Notes: generated by a model not told the origin, from the sequence alone. 32,987 nt of DNA from CADCSY01 sp038255685 (GCA_038255685.1 JBBSLC010000011.1:1-32987); one strand, 5' to 3'. Positions 7,661-14,260 are shown, counted from the stretch's first letter. Made by a program: numbers and translations.

Positions 7661-8536
7661 ATGCTGCGCCTCGTCCTCCCGAAGGGCTCCCTCGAGCGGG
7701 CCACCCTCGAGCTGTTCGAGGCGGCCGACCTCGCCGTGTCGCGCAGCTCTGAGGTGGCCTACAAGGCCACCATCGCCGACCCTCGGGTCGACGATGTGCG
7801 CATCCTGCGCCCGCAGGAGATCCCCTCCTACGTGGCCGAGGGGCTCTACGACCTCGGTGTCACCGGTCGGGACTGGATCGAGGAGACGGCGAGCGATGTG
7901 GTCTCCCTCGGCGAGCTCCACTACTCCAAGGCCACGTCGCGCCCCTTCAGCATCGTCATCGCCGTCGCCGAGGATGCGCCCTGGCGCGCCGTCAGCGACC
8001 TGCCCCCGGGCGTGCGGGTGTCGACGGAGTACCCCGGCCTCACCGCCCGGTTCCTCGCCTCTCACGGTGTCGAGGCCGACGTCCGCCTCAGCTACGGGGC
8101 GACGGAGGCGAAGATCCCCGACGTGGCCGACGCGGTCGTCGACGGCACCGAGACGGGCCGAGCGCTGCGCGCCGCAAACCTCCGCATCCTCGACACGATC
8201 CTCGTGAGCTACACCGAGCTCATCGCCAACAAGGAGGCCTACGAGGACCCTGCCAAGCGCCACGCCATGCACCAGCTCCACACGCTGCTGCAGGGCAGCC
8301 TCGAGGCGAGGGGCAAGGTCCTCGTCAAGCTGAACGTGGGCGAGGACGACCTCCAGGCCGTCATCGACATCATCCCGTCGATGAAGGCGCCGACGGTCTC
8401 GAAGCTCTTCGGGGACGGGGGCTACGCCGTCGAGACGGTGGTCCCCAAGGCGGAGATCAACGTGCTCATCCCTGCGCTGAAGGATGCCGGGGCGTCGGAC
8501 CTGCTCGAGCTGCCGCTCTCGAAGATCGTGCATTGA
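7661..8536 (+). CDS. hisG: ATP phosphoribosyltransferase (long form)
   Basis: 291 residues. It catalyses the first committed step of histidine synthesis, joining ATP and PRPP. It begins with the signature LRLVLPKGSLERATLELF and carries VDGTETGRALRAANLRIL, the PRPP-binding loop region. The length and the C-terminal segment (VLVKLNVGEDDLQAVIDIIP, about 215-291) show the long type with its own ACT-like regulatory domain, so no HisZ partner is needed and feedback by histidine is expected. The ATG at 7661 is clear, though the frame is open upstream. No other his gene is nearby. A small cold-shock-like gene overlaps its stop codon. Confidence 0.97.
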   Translation: MLRLVLPKGSLERATLELFEAADLAVSRSSEVAYKATIADPRVDDVRILRPQEIPSYVAEGLYDLGVTGRDWIEETASDVVSLGELHYSKATSRPFSIVIAVAEDAPWRAVSDLPPGVRVSTEYPGLTARFLASHGVEADVRLSYGATEAKIPDVADAVVDGTETGRALRAANLRILDTILVSYTELIANKEAYEDPAKRHAMHQLHTLLQGSLEARGKVLVKLNVGEDDLQAVIDIIPSMKAPTVSKLFGDGGYAVETVVPKAEINVLIPALKDAGASDLLELPLSKIVH

Positions 8537-8748
8537 GCGGCCCCGACGCGGTGACGGGGACCGTCACGGCGTTCGACGACCCGCGCGGCATCGGCACCAT
8601 CACCACCGATGACGGCCGGTCGCTGCTGTTCCACTGCACGGCGATCGCGGGTGGCTCCCGCACGATCAGCGAGGGCACCGTGGTGGTGGTCGACGTCGGC
8701 CCCGGCCTGCCCGGTCGCTGGGAGGCCGTGGCCGTCCAGCCCGCCTGA
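8533..8748 (+). CDS. Small cold-shock-like (OB-fold) protein
   Basis: About 71 residues. The pattern GTVTAFDDPRGIGTITTDDG, then LLFHCTAIAGGSRTI and EGTVVVVDV matches the cold-shock domain, in which the first block carries RNP1 and the FHCTAI block carries RNP2. The aromatic residues of a classic CspA are partly replaced, so nucleic-acid binding is likely but not certain. The start is either TTG 8533, overlapping the hisG stop in TTGA, or GTG 8551; neither has an SD, so coupling to hisG is likely. It is convergent with gluD, with 10 bp between stop codons. Confidence 0.75.
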   Translation: MSGPDAVTGTVTAFDDPRGIGTITTDDGRSLLFHCTAIAGGSRTISEGTVVVVDVGPGLPGRWEAVAVQPA

Positions 8749-8768
8749 GGACCGCGGCTCAGCGGTCC
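8749..8768. terminator. Perfect hairpin at a convergent gene junction
   Basis: GGACCGC, loop GGCTCA, GCGGTCC: a 7-bp perfect stem starting right after the stop codon of the cold-shock-like gene and overlapping the stop codon of gluD on the other strand. It could end transcripts from both sides. There is no T-run on either strand, which is common for high-GC actinobacterial terminators but leaves the role unproven. Confidence 0.5.
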
Positions 8769-9622
8769 ACGTCGGCGGCGACGAGGTCCTCGGGGCCGCC
8801 GGCGACGCTGATGGCACCAGCGCCGAGGCGGCGGCGCTGACGGACCTCGAGGCGGCGGGCGAGTCGGCCGAGGCAGAAGTTCACGAAGATGTAGACGAGG
8901 GCGACGGCGATGGAGACCTGGAGCAGGTTGCGATCGAAGTTGCCGGCCAGCTGGGCACGCCGGAGCAGCTCGGTGTACTGGACGAAGTAGGCGAGGGACG
9001 TGTCCTTGAGCAGCGTCACGAGCTGGCTCACGATGGCGGGGATCATCCGTCGCAGCGCCTGGGGCAGGATGACGTACGCCATGCCCTGCCAGTAGGTGAG
9101 CCCGACAGTCTGCGCCGCCTCGGACTGGCCGCGATCGAGGGACAGGATCCCGGCCCGGAAGATCTCGGCGAGGACAGAGGCGTTGTAGATCGCCAGCGCG
9201 ACAGCGACGCTCCAGAAGAGGGGCAGGTCGTAGCCGAGGGATCGGAGCCCGAAGACGGCGAACAGCAGCAGGAGCAGGAGCGGGAAGCCTCGGAAGAACT
9301 CGACGACGGCGCCAGCGCCCCAGCGCACGGGCGCGCTGCGAGCCAGGCGGCCGAGCGCGAGCACGGCGCCGGCGGTGACCGCCATGGCCATCGCTGCGGC
9401 GGCGAGCTTGAGCGTGTTCAGCAGGCCGAGGCCGAGGAACTCGAGCGTCCCGGGGTCGAGCAGCGGGCTCCACTTGTCTCCCTCGAGCTCACCCTCGGCC
9501 TGGAAGCGTCGCACGATGACGGCGAGCACGGCGAGGAGCAGGGCTCCGGCGACGATCGAGGCGATCAGCGTGCGCCGGCGGCCACGCGGGCCGAGGGCGT
9601 CGGCGAGCAGCGGGGCGGTCAT
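8759..9622 (-). CDS. gluD: Amino-acid ABC transporter permease (GluD-like)
   Basis: 287 residues. Inner-membrane permease of a polar amino-acid importer, HisM/GluD family. After a short basic N-terminus come a first membrane span (LIASIVAGALLLAVLAVIV) and about four more hydrophobic segments. The cytoplasmic EAA loop, EAAQTVGLTYWQGMAYVILP, is the contact point for the ATPase. The ATG at 9622 overlaps the gluC stop in ATGA. It is last in the transcription order A-B-C-D and ends in the hairpin shared with the opposite gene. The substrate is inferred from the neighbours, not from this protein. Confidence 0.92.
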   Translation of the reverse strand: MTAPLLADALGPRGRRRTLIASIVAGALLLAVLAVIVRRFQAEGELEGDKWSPLLDPGTLEFLGLGLLNTLKLAAAAMAMAVTAGAVLALGRLARSAPVRWGAGAVVEFFRGFPLLLLLLFAVFGLRSLGYDLPLFWSVAVALAIYNASVLAEIFRAGILSLDRGQSEAAQTVGLTYWQGMAYVILPQALRRMIPAIVSQLVTLLKDTSLAYFVQYTELLRRAQLAGNFDRNLLQVSIAVALVYIFVNFCLGRLARRLEVRQRRRLGAGAISVAGGPEDLVAADVDR

Positions 9623-10263
9623 CGCTTGATCGCCACGCGGCGCTCGAGCCAGCCGATGGCGAAGCCGGAGGGGAGGGTGAGGATGAGGTAGGCGATCGCC
9701 GCCCCGGTGAAGACGGGGATGGCGGCGGCGCTGCGGATGGCCAGCGTCTGGGCCTGGCCGGTGAGCTCGACGATCGAGATCGTGTAGGCGATCGAGCTGT
9801 TCTTGATCAGCGCGATGAAGACGTTCCCGAGCGGTGCCACCACCGATCGAAGCGCCTGGGGGAGGACGACCTGGCCGAGGACCTGGCCGAAGGTGAGGCC
9901 GAGCGAGCGTGCGGCCTCTGCTTGGCCCGTAGCCACGGTGTTGATGCCTGACCGGATCGCCTCGGCGACGAACGCCCCGGTGTAGAGCGCGAGCACGATC
10001 ACCGCGGAGGGGAAGCGTGGGAACTGGACCCCGGCGTTCGGCAGACCGAACCAGAAGAGGAAGAACAGCACCGTGAGCGGGCAGTTCCTGACGAGCTCGA
10101 CGTAGGTCGCCCCGGCCCAGCGCAGCGGCGGGACCGGGCTCACCCGGAACGATGCGATCACCAGGCCGATGGCGAACGCGCCGAGCCACCCGTACAGCGT
10201 CAGGCTGACGGTCGTCCTGATCCCGTCGAGGAACAGGTCCAAGTTGTCGAGGACGACGTCCAG
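9619..10263 (-). CDS. gluC: Amino-acid ABC transporter permease (GluC-like), probable CTG start
   Basis: 214 residues with the start chosen here. It is the partner permease of GluD, with several hydrophobic spans and the EAA loop EAARSLGLTFGQVLGQVVLP. The start is unusual. The only standard in-frame codon is TTG 10242, which has no SD and would remove the LDVVLDN segment. CTG 10263 gives LDVVLDNLDLFLDG, the form in which GluC-type permeases usually begin (MD..L.NLDLFL.G, from family memory), and has GGAAGG (10276-10271) 7 nt before it. If CTG is not used, the gene runs 9619-10242 (207 residues). A strong hairpin precedes it. Confidence 0.9.
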   Translation of the reverse strand: MDVVLDNLDLFLDGIRTTVSLTLYGWLGAFAIGLVIASFRVSPVPPLRWAGATYVELVRNCPLTVLFFLFWFGLPNAGVQFPRFPSAVIVLALYTGAFVAEAIRSGINTVATGQAEAARSLGLTFGQVLGQVVLPQALRSVVAPLGNVFIALIKNSSIAYTISIVELTGQAQTLAIRSAAAIPVFTGAAIAYLILTLPSGFAIGWLERRVAIKR

Positions 10264-10292
10264 CGGAGGGCCTTCCGGTGCCGGGGTGCGAG

Positions 10293-10322
10293 CGGGGCCG
10301 GGGCGACATCGCCCCGGCCCCG
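10293..10322 (-). repeat. Strong intercistronic hairpin between gluB and gluC
   Basis: CGGGGCCGGGGC (10293-10304) and GCCCCGGCCCCG (10311-10322) form a perfect 12-bp GC stem. A further G-C pair inside leaves a 4-base loop (ACAT on the + strand). It sits after the gluB stop and before gluC on the same transcript, with no U-run. Such hairpins downstream of binding-protein genes often protect the upstream mRNA or cause partial termination. Confidence 0.7.
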
Positions 10323-10337
10323 GTCACACGGCGCTGA

Positions 10338-11306
10338 CTAGTACCGGTCCACCTCGGGCGGCTCAGGCGTGCTCTCGGCCACCGTGCCGACGGTCGCCTC
10401 GTAGGCCTCGGCCCACTCGCCGCTCTCGAAGATCTCCTCGAGGGCGTCGTTGACGAAGTCGCGCATGGCCTGGTCCTCGAGGGGGACGCCGATGCCGTAG
10501 GGCTCCTCGGTGAAGGGGTTGTCGACGAGCTTGAACGAGTCGCCCTCGGCGTCGATCAGGCCGACGAGGATGACGTTGTCGGTGCTGACCGCGTCGACCC
10601 GACCGTTGGCCAGGTCGTCGGCGCACTTGGAGTACACGTCGTACTCGACGAGCTCGGCCTCAGGAGCCATCTCCCGCAGGTTCTCGATCGACGTCGAGCC
10701 CTGGACCGAGCACACCGTCTTGCCGGCGAGGTCCTCGACGCCGGTGATCGAGTCGTCGTCGGCGGCGACCATGATGTCCTGGCCGGCCACGTAGTACGGG
10801 CCGGCGAAGGCGATGAGCTCCTTGCGGGCATCGTTGATGGTGTACGTCGCCGCGACCATCTCGACGGTGCCATCGGTGATCGCCGTCTCGCGGATGGCGG
10901 AGGGCGTCTCGACGAACTCGATCGAGATGTCCTCGCCCGATGCCTCGCTGAGCTTGTCGACGATCAGCTTGGCGATCTCGACGTCGAAGCCGACGGGCTC
11001 GCCACCGGCGGTGGGGTCGACCTGGCCGAAGAGCGGCTGGTCGAACTTCGTGCCGATCGTGATCGAGCCGGCCTCGACGATGGCGCTGAGCGTCTCGCTC
11101 TCCTCGATGAGAGCAGCACCGTCGCCTGAGGCCATGTCGTCGCCTTCGGCGTCGTCCTCCTCGGCGTCGTCGGTGGTGTCCTCGGTCGTCTCCTCGGTGG
11201 TGTCCTCCGTGGCGACGTCACCGTCGTCGTCGTCACCGCAACCTGCAGCCACGAGGGCGAGGAGGGTGAGCAGGGTGACGAGCCACCAGCTGCGGTTGCG
11301 CTTCAT
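10338..11306 (-). CDS. gluB: Amino-acid ABC transporter substrate-binding lipoprotein (GluB-like)
   Basis: 322 residues. The signal peptide has basic MKRNR, a hydrophobic core and lipobox LVAAGC, so the mature protein is lipid-anchored at Cys23. A very acidic, Thr-rich tether (about residues 24-57) leads to a type 3 periplasmic-binding fold. It begins ITIGTKFDQPLFG, a phrase typical of glutamate binders, and continues with GFDVEIAKLIVDKL, AGPYYVAGQDIMVAADD and GKTVCSVQGST. Cys residues in VCSVQG and YSKCADD are placed as a likely disulfide pair in this family. It is 31 bp downstream of gluA. Glutamate or a related acidic/amide amino acid is the likely ligand, inferred from similarity to Corynebacterium GluB. 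Confidence 0.93.
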   Translation of the reverse strand: MKRNRSWWLVTLLTLLALVAAGCGDDDDGDVATEDTTEETTEDTTDDAEEDDAEGDDMASGDGAALIEESETLSAIVEAGSITIGTKFDQPLFGQVDPTAGGEPVGFDVEIAKLIVDKLSEASGEDISIEFVETPSAIRETAITDGTVEMVAATYTINDARKELIAFAGPYYVAGQDIMVAADDDSITGVEDLAGKTVCSVQGSTSIENLREMAPEAELVEYDVYSKCADDLANGRVDAVSTDNVILVGLIDAEGDSFKLVDNPFTEEPYGIGVPLEDQAMRDFVNDALEEIFESGEWAEAYEATVGTVAESTPEPPEVDRY

Positions 11307-11337
11307 GTGGTTCTCACTTTCGTGTTGTGTGTGGGGA

Positions 11338-12108
11338 TCAATGGGACAGGATCTTCGAGAGGAAGTCCTGTGCCCGGTCGGAGGAGGGGCTGGAGAAGAA
11401 CTGCTCGGGCGGTGCGACCTCGACGATGCGGCCCTCGTCCATGAAGACGACGCGCTGCGCCGCCGAACGAGCGAAGCCCATCTCGTGGGTGACGACGACC
11501 ATCGTCATCCCCTCGGCGGCGAGCTCGACCATGACGTCGAGCACCTCCTTGATCATCTCGGGATCGAGGGCGGAGGTCGGCTCGTCGAAGAGCATGACCT
11601 TCGGGTCCATCGCCAGCGCACGGGCGATCGCCGCGCGCTGCTGCTGGCCCCCGGAGAGCTCGGCGGGGTCGCGGGATGCCTTGTCGGCGATGCCGACCCG
11701 TTCGAGCAGCTCCATCGCCTGCGCCTTGGCGTCGGCCTTGGGCCGCTTCCTGGCCTTGATCGGACCGAGCGTGACGTTGTCGAGGATCGACTTGTGGGCG
11801 AAGAGGTTGAATGACTGGAACACCATGCCGACGTCGGCGCGCAGCGCAGCGAGCGCCTTCCCCTCGGCAGGCAGCGGCCGGCCGTCGATGCGGATCTCGC
11901 CGCCCTGGATCGGCTCCAGGCGGTTGATGGTGCGACAGAGGGTGGACTTGCCCGAACCCGAGGGTCCGATCACGACGACGACCTCGCCAGCGGCGACCTG
12001 CAGGTCGATGTCCTGCAGCACGTGCAGGTCACCGAACCACTTGTCGACGTGCTCGAGCTCGACGAGCGCAGTGGTGCCGGTGCTCTCCGCGGTGCGCGCC
12101 TCTTCCAA
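11338..12108 (-). CDS. gluA: Amino-acid ABC transporter ATP-binding protein (GluA-like)
   Basis: 256 residues. Cytoplasmic ATPase that powers the importer encoded downstream. Walker A is GPSGSGKST (48-56), the signature is LSGGQQQR, Walker B is VMLFDEPTSALDP, and the switch His is in THEMGFAR. The stretch ALRADVGMVFQSFNLFAHKS with NVTLGPIKARKR is characteristic of GluA/GlnQ-type proteins. The start is TTG 12108. No SD is present, but TAGGTT lies 8 nt upstream, so the operon mRNA may be leaderless. It is the first gene of gluABCD. Confidence 0.95.
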   Translation of the reverse strand: MEEARTAESTGTTALVELEHVDKWFGDLHVLQDIDLQVAAGEVVVVIGPSGSGKSTLCRTINRLEPIQGGEIRIDGRPLPAEGKALAALRADVGMVFQSFNLFAHKSILDNVTLGPIKARKRPKADAKAQAMELLERVGIADKASRDPAELSGGQQQRAAIARALAMDPKVMLFDEPTSALDPEMIKEVLDVMVELAAEGMTMVVVTHEMGFARSAAQRVVFMDEGRIVEVAPPEQFFSSPSSDRAQDFLSKILSH

Positions 12109-12122
12109 GACGACGAAACCTA
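12109..12122 (-). promoter_or_regulatory. Probable leaderless promoter of gluABCD
   Basis: On the - strand TAGGTT (12122-12117) is followed by 8 nt and the TTG start of gluA. The spacing matches def, hisG, argC and the DUF1844-like gene in this window. No -35 is recognised. Confidence 0.4.
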
Positions 12123-12171
12123 CTGTCTGTGGCCGGCCTGCGCCCGGATGGGTCCGTGGCGCGCCGCCGAG

Positions 12172-12633
12172 CTAGAGCAGGCGCCTGATCCTGTCGACGG
12201 CTCCGATCGCGAACCGCACCGGCAGCGTGGCGACCTTCCACTGGAGCGCGACCAACCTCACGAGCGGGTTCGTCGTCGTGCCGTCCTCCGGGTGCGGTGC
12301 CGGCTGGGTGGGGGCGGGGGTCGAGGCGACGTCGGTGGACCCGGCCACGACCTGCGCGGCGAGCGCCTGCTTCGTCGCGCTCGGTGCGTCGGCGGCTGTC
12401 GCAGATCGGGATGGAGCGGGTGCAGGTGCAGGTGCCGCGGACGCCGACGACGCAGGAGTCGTGGCCCGCTTGCGGGCGGCGACCTCCTTTGCCTTGGCGA
12501 CGAAGTCGTCGGGGTCGGGCTTGTCCTGCTCCTCCTCGGGGTGGTGGCCGGGGAGGTTGTCCTCGGGCACTGGCTCGCCGGGGAGGGAAGCGTCGCCGCT
12601 GAGGCGGAGCTCGGAGGGCTGGGGGGTGGCCAT
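12172..12633 (-). CDS. Hypothetical protein, Ala/Pro-rich with amphipathic C-terminus
   Basis: 153 residues, not recognised. The N-terminal half is acidic and charged (PEDNLPGHHPEEEQDKPDPD), followed by a short basic helix (FVAKAKEVAARKR). A disordered Ala/Pro/Ser/Thr linker (about 57-115) contains repeated AP pairs. The last ~30 residues, beginning NPLVRLVALQWKVATLPVRF, look like an amphipathic or membrane-surface helix ending in basic residues. It lies 45 bp downstream of the DUF1844-like gene on the same strand and probably shares its transcript. ATG 12633 was taken as start without a clear SD. Codon use (G/C third positions) supports coding, but the low complexity leaves room for doubt. 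Confidence 0.6.
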   Translation of the reverse strand: MATPQPSELRLSGDASLPGEPVPEDNLPGHHPEEEQDKPDPDDFVAKAKEVAARKRATTPASSASAAPAPAPAPSRSATAADAPSATKQALAAQVVAGSTDVASTPAPTQPAPHPEDGTTTNPLVRLVALQWKVATLPVRFAIGAVDRIRRLL

Positions 12634-12678
12634 GGCGTGGCGGCTACCCGCCTGTGCGACCCCGGAAACCGCCGCGCC

Positions 12679-13146
12679 TCAGCTCGTGGGGGAGCTCTCC
12701 TCGGTGCCGTCCTCGCTCGGACCGGCCTCGCTCGTGGTGCTGTCCCGACGGTGGAGCTGGACGTAGGCCATCTGCAGCTGGGTGAGGCCGGTGCGCAGCG
12801 CCTCGGCGTCGTCGCCGAGGCGATCGCCGACTGCATCGAGGAGCGCCTTGACCGCGTCGATCGCAAGGCGGCCGTCGTCGAGGTGGGGCGGATCCTCGTT
12901 CAGGTGGATGGCGGCGAGCTGGAAGAGCCCCACGACGTGGTTGGCGACCACGACCGCAGCCGGTGCCGCGGCGAGCTCGGCCGTCATCGCCGCGGCCTCC
13001 GCCTCCAGCTGGGCTCGACCCTCGGGGGAGAGGTCGTCGCGGCCTGCTGCGTCGTCGTCGGTGACGCTGGCGTCGACCCCGCGAGGTGCCTCGCCGCCGG
13101 GTCGCTCGACCGGGTGCTCTCCGCCAGGTGTCCAGAAGCTGCTCAC
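12679..13146 (-). CDS. DUF1844-like conserved protein next to infC
   Basis: 155 residues. It begins VSSFWTPGGEHPVERPGG and has a variable acidic linker. A helical core follows at about residues 55-135: VVVANHVVGLFQLAAIHLN, then DDGRLAIDAVKALLDAVGDRLG and LRTGLTQLQMAYVQL. This core fits the DUF1844 pattern (hydrophobic helix, [E/D].R.AIDA, final L..LQ..Y/F). DUF1844 proteins are typically encoded beside infC in actinobacteria, as here, but their function is unknown. The frame is open further upstream to 13386. I chose GTG 13146 because the N-terminal SSFWTPGGEH looks conserved-type and a TACGTT element lies 6 nt before it. The C-terminus is acidic and disordered. Confidence 0.75.
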   Translation of the reverse strand: MSSFWTPGGEHPVERPGGEAPRGVDASVTDDDAAGRDDLSPEGRAQLEAEAAAMTAELAAAPAAVVVANHVVGLFQLAAIHLNEDPPHLDDGRLAIDAVKALLDAVGDRLGDDAEALRTGLTQLQMAYVQLHRRDSTTSEAGPSEDGTEESSPTS

Positions 13147-13158
13147 CCGTGTAACGTA
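13147..13158. promoter_or_regulatory. Overlapping divergent -10 elements: DUF1844-like gene (-) and infC leader (+)
   Basis: The stretch TAACGTA (13152-13158) gives TACGTT on the - strand (13158-13153), 6 nt before the GTG of the DUF1844-like gene, and TAACGT on the + strand (13152-13157). The latter would start the infC leader near 13164. A weak + strand -35-like TGTCCA lies at 13129-13134 (17 bp spacing). Inference only. Confidence 0.4.
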
Positions 13159-13179
13159 ACCGCCACAACCAGCAGGGAA

Positions 13180-13261
13180 GTGGGCCCGTAGGCACGCGAG
13201 CGCAAGCTCGTGTCGGGGCCCCACCTGGCCACCGCACCGGTCAGCCGGTTCGTGCGCCAGG
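13180..13261 (+). promoter_or_regulatory. Structured 5' leader of infC: two stem-loops
   Basis: Stem-loop 1 (13180-13224): GTGGG and CCCG pair with CGGG and CCCAC near the base. An inner 8-bp helix, ACGCGAGC (13194-13201) with GCTCGTGT (13206-13213), contains one G-U and is closed by a GCAA (GNRA) tetraloop. Stem-loop 2 (13224-13261): CCTGGC with GCCAGG encloses GCAC-CGG-TCAG-CCG-GTTC-GTGC. The rest of the leader runs 13262-13362 with weaker pairing. No known Rfam leader is recognised by eye. Confidence 0.5.
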
Positions 13262-13347
13262 TTCGTCACCCACGACGAGGGCTCCGGCCGTCGCCGTCCG
13301 GGCAGCCCACTCCCCGTTCGTCCGACGCCTTCCGCCGACCCCGGCGA

Positions 13348-13379
13348 GGGCTCGTCCCCGACAGGAGTGATGCCCGATA
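13348..13379 (+). promoter_or_regulatory. infC ribosome-binding site with AUA start, partly foldable
   Basis: AGGAG (13363-13367) is spaced 9 nt from ATA (13377-13379), the only plausible in-frame start before the conserved PRINDRI block; an in-frame TGA lies at 13368-13370. CTCGTC (13351-13356) can pair with GAC and GAG (13360-13362, 13365-13367), partly covering the SD. An out-of-frame ATG (13370) is only 2 nt from the SD. Confidence 0.6.
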
Positions 13380-14063
13380 GCTGCACCCCCCACCTCCGAG
13401 CCTCGCATCAACGACCGGATCCGGGCCCGTGAGGTCCGACTCGTGTCCGACGAAGGCGAGCAGCTGGGCATCAAGCCCCTGCCCGAGGCGCTGAGCATCG
13501 CCCGTGGTCTCGACCTCGACCTCGTCGAGGTCGCGCCGCAGGCCGAACCTCCCGTCTGCCGCATCATGGACTACGGGAAGTTCAAGTACGAGGCCGGCCA
13601 GAAGGCGAAGGAGTCCCGCCGCAAGACGACCCAGATCTCCATCAAGGAGATGAAGTACCGGGTCAAGATCGGCAAGGGCGACTTCGACACCAAGACCCGC
13701 AAGGTCGAGGAGTTCCTCGATGAGGGCCACAAGGTGAAGATCACGATCATGTTCCGTGGCCGAGAGGTCGCGCACCCCGAGCTCGGGATGAAGATCCTCG
13801 AGAACGTGGCGGCCCACAACGCCGACATGGCCAAGGTGGAGGCAGCGCCCAAGCTCGACGGCAGGAACATGGTGATGGTCCTCGCGCCCGACAAGCGGGT
13901 GCAGGCAGATGCCGCTCGCCGCAAGGCGCTCGAGGCGGAGGATGCCAAGGCTGCAGCCGCAGGCGCAGGCGAGGGCACCGCACCACCGCAGGACCAGAGC
14001 TCGGTCGCACCGACCCCCGAGCAGCAACCGCCCACCGCCCCGGTGGGGGAGGAGAACGAGTAG
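13377..14063 (+). CDS. infC: Translation initiation factor IF-3, probable AUA start
   Basis: 228 residues from ATA 13377. IF3 binds the 30S subunit, blocks early 50S joining and checks the start codon. The N-terminal domain contains PRINDRIRAREVRLVSDEGE and ALSIARGLDLDLVEVAPQ; the linker starts at PPVCRIMDYGKFKYE; the C-terminal domain has KVKITIMFRGREVAHPELG and KLDGRNMVMVLAP. An acidic, Gln/Pro-rich tail of ~45 residues is extra. Starting at GTG 13443 would delete the conserved PRINDRI segment, and no ATG, GTG or TTG lies in frame before it. ATA with SD AGGAG at 9 nt is therefore the best start. E. coli infC uses AUU for self-control, so a similar loop is likely here. Confidence 0.95.
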   Translation: MAAPPTSEPRINDRIRAREVRLVSDEGEQLGIKPLPEALSIARGLDLDLVEVAPQAEPPVCRIMDYGKFKYEAGQKAKESRRKTTQISIKEMKYRVKIGKGDFDTKTRKVEEFLDEGHKVKITIMFRGREVAHPELGMKILENVAAHNADMAKVEAAPKLDGRNMVMVLAPDKRVQADAARRKALEAEDAKAAAAGAGEGTAPPQDQSSVAPTPEQQPPTAPVGEENE

Positions 14064-14065
14064 CG

Positions 14066-14260
14066 ATGCCCAAGATGAAGTCGCACCGAGGCGCTGCCAA
14101 GCGCTTCAAGGTGACGAGCACCGGCAAGATCATGCGCCGCAAGGCCGGCATGAACCACATCCTCGAGAAGAAGCCCTCGAAGGTCACCCGCCGCCTCAAC
14201 CGTGAGGCCCAGGTCAGCGGTGCCGACGAGATGCAGGCGCGCAAGCTCCTCGGTCGCTGA
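14066..14260 (+). CDS. rpmI: 50S ribosomal protein L35
   Basis: 64 residues, the standard length. It opens with MPKMKSHRGAAKRFKVTSTG and has the basic RRKAGMNHILEKK stretch typical of L35, which sits in the large subunit. It begins 2 bp after the infC stop and has a G-rich upstream region (GTGGGGGAGGAG), giving a strong SD inside the end of infC. Operon order infC-rpmI-rplT is nearly universal. Confidence 0.98.
   Translation: MPKMKSHRGAAKRFKVTSTGKIMRRKAGMNHILEKKPSKVTRRLNREAQVSGADEMQARKLLGR

Noticed and set aside
13370..13432. Short ORF from ATG 13370 overlapping the infC start
   Set aside because: Only 20 codons, 2 nt from the SD, ends at TGA within infC and has no coding signal; a decoy role is possible but unsupported.
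13443..14063. infC starting at GTG 13443
   Set aside because: This would remove the conserved PRINDRI N-terminal block, and no SD lies at a proper distance.
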